Source: CAZWKQ01 sp964634005 | GTDB taxonomy: Bacteria; Bacteroidota; Bacteroidia; Bacteroidales; JACABE01 | DNA: 37,527 bases | Direction: 5' to 3' | Assembly: GCA_964634005.1 (NCBI GenBank) | Contig: CAZWKQ010000019.1 | Span: 1-37,527, forward strand | In this document: one piece after another, positions 19,701 through 25,148 of the stretch | Numbering within the stretch: the stretch's first letter is position 1 | Layout: each line of letters begins with the position of its first letter | Program-made: the position numbers and the translations under genes | The notes under the pieces: model-generated | Databases searched by the model: none | The model's input: the letters and a program-made list of their open reading frames with translations, nothing else | Told to the model about the DNA's origin: nothing

Positions 19701-22079
19701 TATCCAATTTCAATTACATCCAGTTTTGTACCTGGATACAGCACACAATACACTTGTTGGGTTAATGTATTTATCGATTACAACAGAGATGGTGTATTCG
19801 ACACTGTAAACGGTGCAGAAAGGGCATTTGCTTCAACTACAACATCAAACAATACAGTAACAGGAACTGTAACAATTCCGTTTATGGCTGTTCCCGGACC
19901 TACACGCATGAGAGTTGTATTCCGAGAATCCGGTTTAATAGATAATACAGGACCGTGCGGTACTTACTCATGGGGCGAAACAGAAGATTACACAGTAATT
20001 ATAATACCTCCTATTCCTAATGATGCTGGTGTTAGTGGTATGACAGGATTAGGGAAATATGTTACATTTAACCAACCAAGTACTCAACAACCTCAATTCT
20101 ACATCAGAAACTACGGAAGTGACCCGATTACAAATGCTACAGTTAAAGTTAATACTAATGGAAATATTACTGCAATTCCATATACTAATGCAAACGGATT
20201 GGCTTCACTTGCTTTAGATTCTGTTATTGCTACAATCAATCTACAGTACGGTATGAATAATATTATTGCATATACCGAACTTGCAGGAGATACTAACTTT
20301 ATTAATGATACACTTAAACGTAAAGTTTTCAGAGAATATGCAACAACACCTCCTTATTTCGACAATTTTGAAACAAACCAATATTGGTATGCTTCAGATA
20401 CTGCTAACGGCTTCCCGATAGTTAATTTGTGGGAACAAGGGGTTCCAAAACCAAGTATTATTAGCAGTACTCCAAGTCCTAATAAATGTTGGGCAACTAA
20501 ACTCGATACAAACTACATAGTTAATAATGCAAGCTACTTATATACTCCTACATTCCAAATAAGCCCGATGGAAGCAGATACACTGAAATTCTGGCATTGG
20601 AGAAGATTTGGCACAGGTGCAACAGGACAAATTCAATATTTGTCAGGTACAAACAACTGGTTGCCCCTTGGTGTAATGAATGATTCTACTGCTGTTAACT
20701 GGTATAACAACCCCGGAGGTTGGACAGGAACTGATACTACCTGGAAAATGTCGAAATACCCGATTCAAAACTTAACTAATCTAGGTAATACCGTTCAGTT
20801 CAGATTTGTATTTACATCTTCAAACAATACTCCTACAGACTACGGCTGGGCAATAGATGACGTCAGCTTATCACTGAAACAGATTGCACAGGATGGTGGT
20901 GTTACAAATATTATTACACCTACTGCAAACGCTCAGGTTGGGGATTCAATTTCTGTTAAAGTTACTGTTAAAAACTTCGGATTAAGTCCTCTTACCAATA
21001 TTCCTGTTAAATACTTAGCTTCAACAAGTGCAAATCCTGTTTCTGGAACCGTACCGGGTCCATTAGCTCCGGGAGCATCTGTTGACTATACATTTACTCA
21101 AAAATATGTTGTAGGAACGTCTAACTTCTCAATTTGTGCTTTCACAGCAATTGCTGGTGATTATTATACTATGAATGACAGCACTTGCAAATCTGTTGCT
21201 GTTGGTCCTGCAAATAAAGATGTAGGTATTACTCAATTTATCGATCCTGAATCATTTGTATATGTTGGTCAGCAAGTTAAAGTAAAAGTTGTAATTAAAA
21301 ACTTTGGTTTGCAAACACAAACAAGCATTCCAGTTTACTATCAAAGAGGTACTGCTACTCCTGTATCAGGATTATGGACAGGTACTTTGAACCAAGGTGA
21401 TACTGCACATTATACATTTACTCAAACATTCAATGCTCCTACAGGTTCTTCGTTTAGTTTGTCGGCATATACCGATTTAACTGGTGATGCTTATCCTCAA
21501 AATAACAAATTAACTAAAAGTGTACCTATATGTTTATTAACACCTCCGACTAACATAACAGGTCCTGAAGTTGTAAGTGTTGGTCAAACAGGAGTTGCTT
21601 ACGAAGCTGATAGTGTTTCCGGTGCTACAAGCTATCAATGGGAATATTCAATACCTGGCGCAGTTGTTATTAACGGAAACGGTACAAGATTTGTAACAGT
21701 TGACTTCCTGACAAATGCCGTAAGCGGTGTTCTTTCAGTAAAAGCTGTAAATTCTACTTGTTTCAGCTTGCCTAAGACGAAAGCAATTAATGTACTTGGA
21801 ATTAGCGACAACGATGGTGCTAACTTCTGGCTCGGTCAGAATGTACCTAACCCAACAACAGGTCAAACAAGTATTGAATATCAACTTCCTGAAAACGGTC
21901 AAGTTAAGTTCAATATAATGAATTTGTTCGGACAAGTTGTATTTACTGAAAATTACACTAATGATGCAGGACGACATACAATTAATTTGGATGTTTCCAA
22001 CTTTGCTGCGGGAGTTTACTATTATACTATCGAACTAAAAGGCAAACGCTTAGTTAAGAAGATGGTTATAAATAAGTAA
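10785..22079 (+). CDS. Giant modular surface protein (3764 aa) with T9SS type A sorting domain
   Basis: The protein starts with a signal peptide (MKKLLLFVVAVIMAQIVAAQ). In order I see: a choice-of-anchor-J/MAM-like domain (~20-210); an Ig-like domain; a ~180-residue module with YPAPYGxxYWGAKHQILITK (copy 1, ~325-505); a CARDB-like domain (~507-610); a parallel beta-helix block (~616-1048); CARDB, an Ig_7-like domain and a Cys-containing module (~1050-1395); CARDB and Ig_7; module copy 2 (~1580-1765); CARDB; beta-helix 2 (~1884-2323); two CARDB and an Ig_7; module copy 3 (~2614-2805); CARDB; a GEVED domain (~2920-3075, FIDYNRDGVFD); CARDB; a second anchor-J-like domain (~3187-3365); two CARDB; a PKD-like domain; and the T9SS type A tail (~3675-3764, PNPTTGQTSIEY to KKMVINK). 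It is probably a surface fibre or adhesin; binding to polysaccharide is possible. No enzyme motif is recognised. The frame is intact over 11.3 kb. Confidence 0.88.
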   Translation: MKKLLLFVVAVIMAQIVAAQTVVFQETFEPPSLGAGLVSSADSAGVPTTNFTPWALSTHLAKSGTRSDSNRVQTGKTIYLTSTSFSTTGNSYVILEFSHICKLFFSDGGMVEVSNNNGATWTTLGPAQYLGTGVMIQSKFSENSYGNDWFPGDTITKPTNSWWKTEKFDISSIAANQPNVRIRFKYIGSGNPAGAGRYGWLIDEVKVTAAPSELIPPTITMNTYPTDTVYSAGPYNVSAYVKDNTGVDTVWLSYQIGNGAFINLGMTKSPTIDSLYSCSIPFPGWGKKITYRVTARDVTTAQNLAYSPASGYYSFFIKYATAGTFTLGTGTSTNTNTTYPAPYGNWYWGAKHQILITKQELNAMGAAAGPIMSLAFDVATVQGTPLQNFYISIGHTTATALASGAWQSNLTTVYTAPTYTEVLGWNTHNFTTPFNWNGNDNIVIEVCFNNSSYTYNAVTRYTPTTFNSVLYYNTDASTVCPTITGGTASMNRPNMKLVIGGSSGLTQDVGVAQITYPTGGVTANQAFNVQARIKNFGTAVLNKATIKYSIDNVLQPSYVWNVGGLAMDSLSAPFVVGSLNLNVGPHQLKVWAELPNDSIDQNNINDTAYINFFACASQLSGTYTIGGTGANFANFAEALTGLTQCGINGPVVFNVNPGTYNEQISIPEISGASATNTITFKAANDDSTSVTLSFAGTSSTNWIVRLNGADFITFKNMTFAPLDSTNSRAVLITNGATYNNFIGNRFIGYYGTDENQSLVNIFTGANNNNTIRGNNIIKGSRAINIKGTATLPLENVNIVSNLSNNAQVYGIYAQYINKVTIDSNTVNTTYANTNKYAIYAQYANHFDKITKNTVILGGGTNMYGILVENSTSADSSRGLVANNFVSITDGSSYAYGIRINSSSRYNVYFNSVVTNGNNTTDTRALNIVSTSSNINLYNNNLQSNRYPIYVEGTSVAQSNYNNFYSTGTTFAYWGTQAYTTLNALKAATNRDTNSLSINPFFVGLTNLHTFNGLLYGMGISLPEVTNDIDGAPRANPPCIGADEFTPPPNDASLLEILTPITACGLTNAEIVKVVIKNVGATTMTPNSFTAAYRIANSVPVVSSPINRTVLPGDTIHYSFATPANMSVATIMKDSTFTFKAWVSLTGDYAQANDSTDKTVVSKYLPPDPIVQNVTIPWGNSTVLTATSNDTLQWFTSSTATTPIYTGKFFTTPVLYDTTTYYVQAVSSTLTTSSLTTVMTGTTNCGGGFMFDLTAQSQPVNINGFGLRCYNSGSVPVSVYYKVGTNTGFTTNQAAWTLVGSYTVNSNGPAALTTLNLPIGTQITIPAGQTYAIYLQYHSQYGTASTTYQNADLILSNGGAHCTNWDGCCFPREFNGAIYYTKGAAGCASAKVPITVNVAQFDKEAGISKVITPSGCGLNMVPISIKVFNNGNQPINGNITARYKIDNGNFTTPEPITTVIPAFDTITFTFATLANLSAPVNDTFYKVTAEVMLQNDPYAANNTNFKDSILSRFTPPMPTASGVNITYGMTATLNATSSYPMFWYSQPTGGNSLAQGATFTTPPLYNNTTYYVEANTSIQSNVTLGTGTSTNTTTSYPAPYGSFYWGAKHQILITKAELNALGITGGPITSLAFEVIQPQAQPLTNFTIAMAHTTLSAMVSGTWATNLTTVYTHPSYVPTAGWNTHTFTTPFIWNGNDNIIVETCFNNSSYTNNSTTTYTATTFNSVLYYNADASTVCSTTSGGTVSMNRPNMKLIANIPGCSSPRKDVVVVVGPPPQNDAGVTALVNPSGNTPAGVSTPIKVKVKNYGQAPLTSVNIAWRLNGAVKPNYSWTGNIAPGADSVITIANETFAGGLYCIKAWTFLPNNILDSVPSNDTLFNSCFTACLNGTYTIGDTTGGVIKDFPSFNAAVNALKFGGVCGPVTFLVDTGTYNEQVRIPEIMGASAINTITFKSVSNDSTKTKLQFASTVSTLNYTLLLDSADYIRFEKMTIRAIGTSYGRVIELRNGANNNIFSNNVIEMPVTTSSNYAGVYDYTTLNQYNKYLNNVILNGYYGMYIYGISTTVFQKGTEIIGNRVQNFYYYGIMSYYQDSVRISRNIITSNTASTYVYGLYMYYCPNAFRITKNQIILTNAGSSYGMYMSNCTGTSTATGLVANNMVALANGTTSSTNYGIYPVTTSFANFYYNTVLISVPSPSSGNCLYQSGGTANSLNFINNNFVNTGGGRAAYYATTTAINLCNFNNYFTTGTTLAYWTTNQNNLAALKAASGKDSASVSINPLFFSNTDLHLQSTDLSAMGTPLAEVTDDIDGQPRGLIPTIGADEVPMIAFDAGITSIITPLSTETEGNMVSVKVYFKNFGTNTLTSIPINYKLNNQAVVTQIWTGNLPSLGIDSMVFNTPIIVPAGNNSICAYTTLQNDSNSFNDQKCKNFFGTPLFDAQTTRVVPIQGGCNLSNETVKIWIRNRGINAINSTFFASYTKVGYPGSTIVEPVTVPIPVNDSILYTFNAPVDLSVTTQDITYTIKAWVTLPNDNIPSNDTAFTSVNSLHTPDVPIVNNVTIPYGTSASLFASSPTNDPLYWFEVPSGGSSIFNGTNYITPYMYATDTFYVEANTSILSNVQVGTGTSTNTTSSYPAPYGSFYWGAKHQILITKAELNALGITNGPITSLAFEVIQPQAQPLTNFTIRLGHTNLTAMVSGNWVSNLTTVYTHPAYVPSTGWNTHTFTTPFVWNGTDNLIIETCFNNGSYTNNSTTTYTVTSFNSVLYLNQDNATVCSNTTGGTVSTNRPNMKIIANIPGCSSPREPLIVNVGAQPAKDAGVIQIVTPNTGVNLTSNEVVKVKIKNFGSTAITNFNVRYRIGNNPVVTQLVTDTIQANDTLLFTFTQNANVGTVGQTYCFKSWTSLTNDATPLNDTTSKCITNNMPVYCISTATSTAYEDLTNVTFNTINNTSSAAPSGNMYTDFSNSVAPTFIQPGMTYPISITSSFVPGYSTQYTCWVNVFIDYNRDGVFDTVNGAERAFASTTTSNNTVTGTVTIPFMAVPGPTRMRVVFRESGLIDNTGPCGTYSWGETEDYTVIIIPPIPNDAGVSGMTGLGKYVTFNQPSTQQPQFYIRNYGSDPITNATVKVNTNGNITAIPYTNANGLASLALDSVIATINLQYGMNNIIAYTELAGDTNFINDTLKRKVFREYATTPPYFDNFETNQYWYASDTANGFPIVNLWEQGVPKPSIISSTPSPNKCWATKLDTNYIVNNASYLYTPTFQISPMEADTLKFWHWRRFGTGATGQIQYLSGTNNWLPLGVMNDSTAVNWYNNPGGWTGTDTTWKMSKYPIQNLTNLGNTVQFRFVFTSSNNTPTDYGWAIDDVSLSLKQIAQDGGVTNIITPTANAQVGDSISVKVTVKNFGLSPLTNIPVKYLASTSANPVSGTVPGPLAPGASVDYTFTQKYVVGTSNFSICAFTAIAGDYYTMNDSTCKSVAVGPANKDVGITQFIDPESFVYVGQQVKVKVVIKNFGLQTQTSIPVYYQRGTATPVSGLWTGTLNQGDTAHYTFTQTFNAPTGSSFSLSAYTDLTGDAYPQNNKLTKSVPICLLTPPTNITGPEVVSVGQTGVAYEADSVSGATSYQWEYSIPGAVVINGNGTRFVTVDFLTNAVSGVLSVKAVNSTCFSLPKTKAINVLGISDNDGANFWLGQNVPNPTTGQTSIEYQLPENGQVKFNIMNLFGQVVFTENYTNDAGRHTINLDVSNFAAGVYYYTIELKGKRLVKKMVINK
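11749..12295 (+). repeat. Internal module copy 1 of the giant surface protein
   Basis: Encodes the first ~180-residue copy (LGTGTSTNTNTTYPAPYG, then WYWGAKHQILITK, ending NRPNMKLVIGG). It is the most divergent of the three copies; here the module is not preceded by the Ig_7-like domain that precedes copies 2 and 3. Limits are approximate. Confidence 0.75.
15524..16068 (+). repeat. Internal module copy 2 of the giant surface protein
   Basis: The second copy (LGTGTSTNTTTSYPAPYG, FYWGAKHQILITKAELNALG, ending NRPNMKLIANIPGCSSPR). Its protein is very close to copy 3, but many codons differ at the third position, so the copies are not a recent duplication. Limits are approximate. Confidence 0.8.
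18620..19180 (+). repeat. Internal module copy 3 of the giant surface protein
   Basis: The third copy (VGTGTSTNTTSSYPAPYG, FYWGAKHQILITKAELNALG, ending NRPNMKIIANIPGCSSPR), also preceded by an Ig_7-like domain. The repeating unit is therefore Ig_7 plus module plus CARDB. Limits are approximate. Confidence 0.8.
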
Positions 22080-22094
22080 ATTTTCGATTAATTG

Positions 22095-22131
22095 AAAAAA
22101 AAGGCTGCTAAAAATTGCAGCCTTTTTTTTT
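22095..22131 (+). terminator. Intrinsic terminator after the giant surface protein
   Basis: A six-bp stem GGCTGC/GCAGCC (22103-22108 with 22117-22122), flanked by eight A residues upstream and nine T residues downstream, starts about 15 bases after the stop codon. The A- and T-tracts extend the stem and could let it act on both strands. Confidence 0.88.
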
Positions 22132-22201
22132 GAACAAAAACAAAATATCATTGTTTTATAATTGCATGAAAATAATTATTAACAAATAAAATATTAAAAA
22201 A

Positions 22202-22831
22202 ATGGTTTTAGTAGGACGTAAAGCTCCGTTATTTAAAGCAGATGCCGTTATAAACGGAGGCGAATTTGTAGAAAACTTCTCATTAGAGCAGTACATTGGT
22301 AAAAAACACGTTATTTTCTTTTTCTATCCTTTAGATTTTACTTTTGTATGCCCTACAGAAATTATCGCTTTTCAGGAAAAAATTGAAGAGTTTGAAAAAA
22401 GAAATGTAGCTGTTGTAGGATGTTCAATAGATTCAAAATTTTCTCATTGGGCATGGCTCAACACCGAGCAAAAAAACGGCGGAATTAAAGGAGTTAAATT
22501 CCCGCTGGTTTCCGATTTGTCAAAAACTATTTCGCAGAACTTCGATGTTTTGGCAGGCGATTTTGATTACAACGAAGAAGGCGAATCAGTATTTAACGGC
22601 GCACCTGTGGCATATCGCGGTTTGTTTTTGATAGATAAAGAAGGAATTGTAAGACATCAGTTAGTAAATGACTTACCCTTAGGAAGAAGCGTTGACGAAG
22701 CATTGCGTATGGTAGATGCTTTACAGTATTTTGAAGAATATGGCGAAGTTTGCCCCGCAAACTGGCATAAAGGCGACAAAGCAATGAAAGCTTCTCACGA
22801 AGGTGTAGCGGAATACCTCTCGAATAAATAA
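22202..22831 (+). CDS. 2-Cys peroxiredoxin (AhpC/Prx1 type)
   Basis: A 209-residue cytosolic peroxidase that reduces hydrogen peroxide and organic peroxides with thiol reductants. The peroxidatic cysteine is C50 in DFTFVCPTEI and the resolving cysteine is C184 in GEVCPANW, so this is a typical 2-Cys enzyme with a full-length C-terminal arm. No ahpF or thioredoxin reductase gene is adjacent, so the electron donor is not indicated. It stands alone, with a terminator before and after. A TATAATTG at 22157-22164 is one base away from the TAnnTTTG -7 box, 37 bases before the ATG; no peroxide-regulator operator could be recognised with confidence. Confidence 0.94.
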   Translation: MVLVGRKAPLFKADAVINGGEFVENFSLEQYIGKKHVIFFFYPLDFTFVCPTEIIAFQEKIEEFEKRNVAVVGCSIDSKFSHWAWLNTEQKNGGIKGVKFPLVSDLSKTISQNFDVLAGDFDYNEEGESVFNGAPVAYRGLFLIDKEGIVRHQLVNDLPLGRSVDEALRMVDALQYFEEYGEVCPANWHKGDKAMKASHEGVAEYLSNK

Positions 22832-22857
22832 TTTTTTTCATAATTAAATTTGGTTTT

Positions 22858-22894
22858 CCTGCGGATATTTTACAATATTCGCAGGTTTTTTTTT
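22858..22894 (+). terminator. Intrinsic terminator after the peroxiredoxin gene
   Basis: A 12-bp stem (22858-22869 with 22874-22885, one G-T pair) with a TTAC loop is followed by nine T residues. The stop codon of the convergent WbqC-like gene lies in the loop, so the terminator and the end of that gene overlap. There is no T-tract in the minus direction. Confidence 0.88.
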
Positions 22895-23502
22895 ACTCCA
22901 ATCAAATAATCTTTAGATTGCGGCCCTAAATTAAACAGCAAATCAATTATACTCAAATTTGGCATAAATCCGTATTTATCTTCGAAAACCTGATAATATC
23001 GCGGAAACAAAATCGTATTAATAGGCTTTTTCGGATGAATAGATTCACGATAATCATATTTATAATTATCGCTTCTAAAATAACTATCAGTAAACATAAT
23101 TTCTAATTCGTTTACCCCGATCTTTTTTAAAATAAACTCGAACAATGAATAATTCCAATCTGTTAAACTTTCGATTTTAGTTTTATAAAAAAAATAAAAC
23201 TCATCCCTATAATATAAAAAGAAAGGTGATTTGTTATAAGCCGATTCTATTGCTCTCCAATGCTTTATTTGCCATTCTTCATCATAAGATATTTTAATAT
23301 CTTTAGTTTGTGTTTTATTCCCAAATGGTTTATTAACCGGAATACTCAGCGTCAATAAGCCGTTTGCCTGAAGGATTTTACATCTGTTTCTATAAGTTTG
23401 TTTAGGATAAGTTTCAAAAACTTCGATAAATATTTTGTTTTCATTTATAACTCTTGCAAAGTATTCAACAGGCGGCAAATAAGCAGTAGAGAAAATTATC
23501 AT
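22870..23502 (-). CDS. WbqC family protein
   Basis: A 210-residue protein of the WbqC family, often found near O-antigen or surface-polysaccharide genes; its biochemical role is not firmly known. Family features seen are the N-terminal FSTAYLPPVEYFARV, a TYRNRCKIL segment, LLTLSIPVNKP followed by a KDIKISYDEEW motif, and then HWRAIESAYNKSPFF, where the HWR and AYxxxPFF residues are strongly conserved. The start at 23502 (MIIFSTAY) is preferred over the TTG at 23526, because the latter lies inside a -7 promoter box. No glycosyltransferases are next to it here, so the pathway is not indicated by context. It converges with the peroxiredoxin gene. Confidence 0.83.
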   Translation of the reverse strand: MIIFSTAYLPPVEYFARVINENKIFIEVFETYPKQTYRNRCKILQANGLLTLSIPVNKPFGNKTQTKDIKISYDEEWQIKHWRAIESAYNKSPFFLYYRDEFYFFYKTKIESLTDWNYSLFEFILKKIGVNELEIMFTDSYFRSDNYKYDYRESIHPKKPINTILFPRYYQVFEDKYGFMPNLSIIDLLFNLGPQSKDYLIGVKKNLRIL

Positions 23503-23523
23503 ATCATTAAATCTTTGATTTTG

Positions 23524-23531
23524 CAAAGATA
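23524..23531 (-). promoter_or_regulatory. Bacteroidota -7 box (TATCTTTG) of the WbqC-like gene
   Basis: On the minus strand TATCTTTG matches TAnnTTTG, 21 bases before the ATG at 23502. This is the same distance as between the box at 144-151 and the ATG at 173. It overlaps and thus rules out the TTG at 23526 as a start. Confidence 0.6.
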
Positions 23532-23601
23532 ATTCAAAACTATTTAGAAAAATATTTGTTATTTAGAACGAGTACAAATAACACTAATAAAAAAATTTAA
23601 C

Positions 23602-23967
23602 ATGAAAAAGATATCATTAAAACTATTTATCACGACTTTGATAGTTGTATTCGCAATTAATCTGAATGCTAAAAACGCCGGCAAAACAGATGAAAACAAC
23701 AGAGAATACTACAGAAACCTTATGAGAAAAGAAGTTGAATCGTTGGTTAAATATCCTGATTCCGATAGATTTAGCAATAAAGAAGGTTTTGTATTATTAA
23801 AATTCAAATATTTAGAAAAAGGCGGTATTGAAATAATTGAAATAAATTCGAGCGACGAATATTTGAAAGAATATATCGGTGAACAGCTTAAAAAGTTACC
23901 GATGTGTGATCATATAATAAAAAGCGGCAAAGAATTTATCTTCAGGTTCGATTTTAAGAAAATATAA
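23602..23967 (+). CDS. Small exported protein, possibly TonB-C-domain-like
   Basis: A 121-residue protein with a signal peptide (MKKISLKLFITTLIVVFAIN, cleavage expected near NAKNA). The mature part of ~97 residues has the pattern of a TonB C-terminal-like fold: a helix, then a strand (GFVLLKFKY), then GGIEIIEINSS, then a helix (EYLKEYIGEQLKKLPM) and a last strand ending in FIFRFDFKKI. There is no membrane anchor or proline-rich spacer, so it cannot work as a normal TonB. One cysteine (MCDH) is present. I do not recognise a specific family, and function is unknown. It lies between the WbqC-like gene (divergent) and lspA (convergent). Confidence 0.68.
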   Translation: MKKISLKLFITTLIVVFAINLNAKNAGKTDENNREYYRNLMRKEVESLVKYPDSDRFSNKEGFVLLKFKYLEKGGIEIIEINSSDEYLKEYIGEQLKKLPMCDHIIKSGKEFIFRFDFKKI

Positions 23968-24007
23968 ACCTTATTAAAAAATAAAATACCGGTATAGTAA
24001 TTGAAAT

Positions 24008-24640
24008 TTATGCTGTCGTTTCTTTTTCTGTGCCGGTATTTTTACTTTTATGAAAAAACCTTTTTTGAAAAATAATAAGCAAAATAACTCCGACAGAAAT
24101 TGACGAATCGGCAATATTGAATACAGGGCGGAAAAAGATAAAAGTATCGCCGCCCTTAAAAGGGAACCAGTCGGGATAGGTACCTTGTATTATAGGGAAA
24201 TAGAACATATCAACAACTTTACCGTGCAGAAAACTGCCATAACCGCCGTCTTTAGGAAATATTTTTGCAACCTCAAACAGGCTGTCGCTGAAAATAAGTC
24301 CGTAGAATGCACTATCAATCATATTTCCCAATGCACCGGCAAAAATCAGCGACATACATATAATATACAACTTATCGGCATTTTCTTTTATTAACCGAAA
24401 TAAATACCAACCTATCGCACTAATTGCAATTATTCTGAAAAGGCTAAGCAATAGTTTACCGTTATCGCCTCCGAATCTCATTCCGAAAGCCATTCCTTCG
24501 TTTTCGGTAAAATGTATGATAAACCAATTTCCTATAACGTGTATTTCCTCGCCAAGAAACATATTTGTTTTTATCCAGATTTTAAGCACCTGATCGGCAA
24601 GTAATATCAGAAATATTAACAGCAGTGATTTTTTTAACAT
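24008..24640 (-). CDS. lspA: Lipoprotein signal peptidase (signal peptidase II)
   Basis: A 210-residue inner-membrane aspartyl protease that removes the signal peptide of prolipoproteins after lipid attachment. It has four hydrophobic segments (about 5-22, 66-84, 92-108, 178-194). Conserved elements are FTENEGMAFGM, GALGNMID (104-109), VVDMFYF with catalytic D144 and FNIADSSI with catalytic D178. A ~30-residue insert between GNMID and the VVD motif makes it longer than the E. coli enzyme, as is usual in this phylum. It is the last gene of a probable ileS-dksA-lspA operon on the minus strand; ileS and lspA are neighbours in many bacteria. Confidence 0.95.
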   Translation of the reverse strand: MLKKSLLLIFLILLADQVLKIWIKTNMFLGEEIHVIGNWFIIHFTENEGMAFGMRFGGDNGKLLLSLFRIIAISAIGWYLFRLIKENADKLYIICMSLIFAGALGNMIDSAFYGLIFSDSLFEVAKIFPKDGGYGSFLHGKVVDMFYFPIIQGTYPDWFPFKGGDTFIFFRPVFNIADSSISVGVILLIIFQKRFFHKSKNTGTEKETTA

Positions 24641-24719
24641 TTAAGTTATTTTTAAGCAATAAAAGACTAATGGTAAAAAATAAATTTTTACCGGCAATAT
24701 CTATTTTAGATTTAATACA

Positions 24720-25130
24720 TTATTTCTTTTTGTTTTGTTGCAGTTTAGCATCGATGCTTAAAGTTGCATGAGGTACAATTCTGAGTCGTTCTTTAGAAAT
24801 AAGTTTTCCGGTTTCGCGACAAATACCATAGGTTTTATTTTCGATACGAATAAGTGCGTTTTCGAGCGATTTAATAAATTTATCTTGGCGAGCGGCAAGT
24901 TTGGAATTTTCCTCTTTCGACATGACCTGATATCCCTCTTCCAATACTTTGAAAGTAGGTGAAGTATCACTGATGTCGTTTTCGCCGCTGCTTGTAAATG
25001 CTTCGGTTAGAATTTCCAAATCCTGACGTGCTTTTTCAAGTTTCTTTAATATGATTTCTTTGAATTCTTGCAATTCTTCATCAGTGTATCTTGTTTTTTC
25101 CTGTGGTTGTTCTTTTCCCTTAGTTGCCAT
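24720..25130 (-). CDS. DksA/TraR family transcription factor without complete zinc finger
   Basis: A 136-residue protein with a long coiled-coil hairpin (about 18-100, KKLEKARQDLEIL to FIKSLENALIRIE) and the family's C-terminal motif YGICRETGKLISKERLRIVPHAT. DksA-type proteins enter the secondary channel of RNA polymerase and, with ppGpp, redirect transcription. Only one of the four zinc-binding cysteines is present, a state common in Bacteroidota homologues, so the globular domain probably folds without zinc. Acidic residues at the hairpin tip (GENDISDTS) could act at the polymerase active site. The start has a strong AGGAGG seven bases upstream. It lies 18 bases after ileS and 79 bases before lspA. 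Confidence 0.9.
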   Translation of the reverse strand: MATKGKEQPQEKTRYTDEELQEFKEIILKKLEKARQDLEILTEAFTSSGENDISDTSPTFKVLEEGYQVMSKEENSKLAARQDKFIKSLENALIRIENKTYGICRETGKLISKERLRIVPHATLSIDAKLQQNKKK

Positions 25131-25137
25131 AACTTCT

Positions 25138-25143
25138 CCTCCT
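25138..25143 (-). promoter_or_regulatory. Perfect Shine-Dalgarno (AGGAGG) of the dksA-like gene
   Basis: On the minus strand AGGAGG lies seven bases before the ATG at 25130, in the short gap after the ileS stop codon. I see no comparable motif before most other genes here; Bacteroidota usually do not use Shine-Dalgarno pairing, so this site is notable. It fixes the start of the dksA-like gene. Confidence 0.7.
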
Positions 25144-25148
25144 AAAAT

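Noticed and set aside
10785..22079. CRISPR-like or tandem DNA repeats in the giant gene
   Set aside because: The repeats are protein modules of about 180 residues far apart from each other, and their DNA has diverged. There are no short regular direct repeats with spacers anywhere in the window.
23983..24042. Inverted repeat AAAATACCGG / CCGGTATTTT as terminator of the small exported protein gene
   Set aside because: The loop is about 40 bases and the right arm lies inside the lspA coding region. The stem is too far apart for a convincing intrinsic terminator.
24672..24692. Hairpin GGTAAAAA / TTTTTACC between the dksA-like gene and lspA
   Set aside because: The stem is only eight bp and almost all A-T pairs, common by chance in this base composition. 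It does not clearly separate the two genes into different units.
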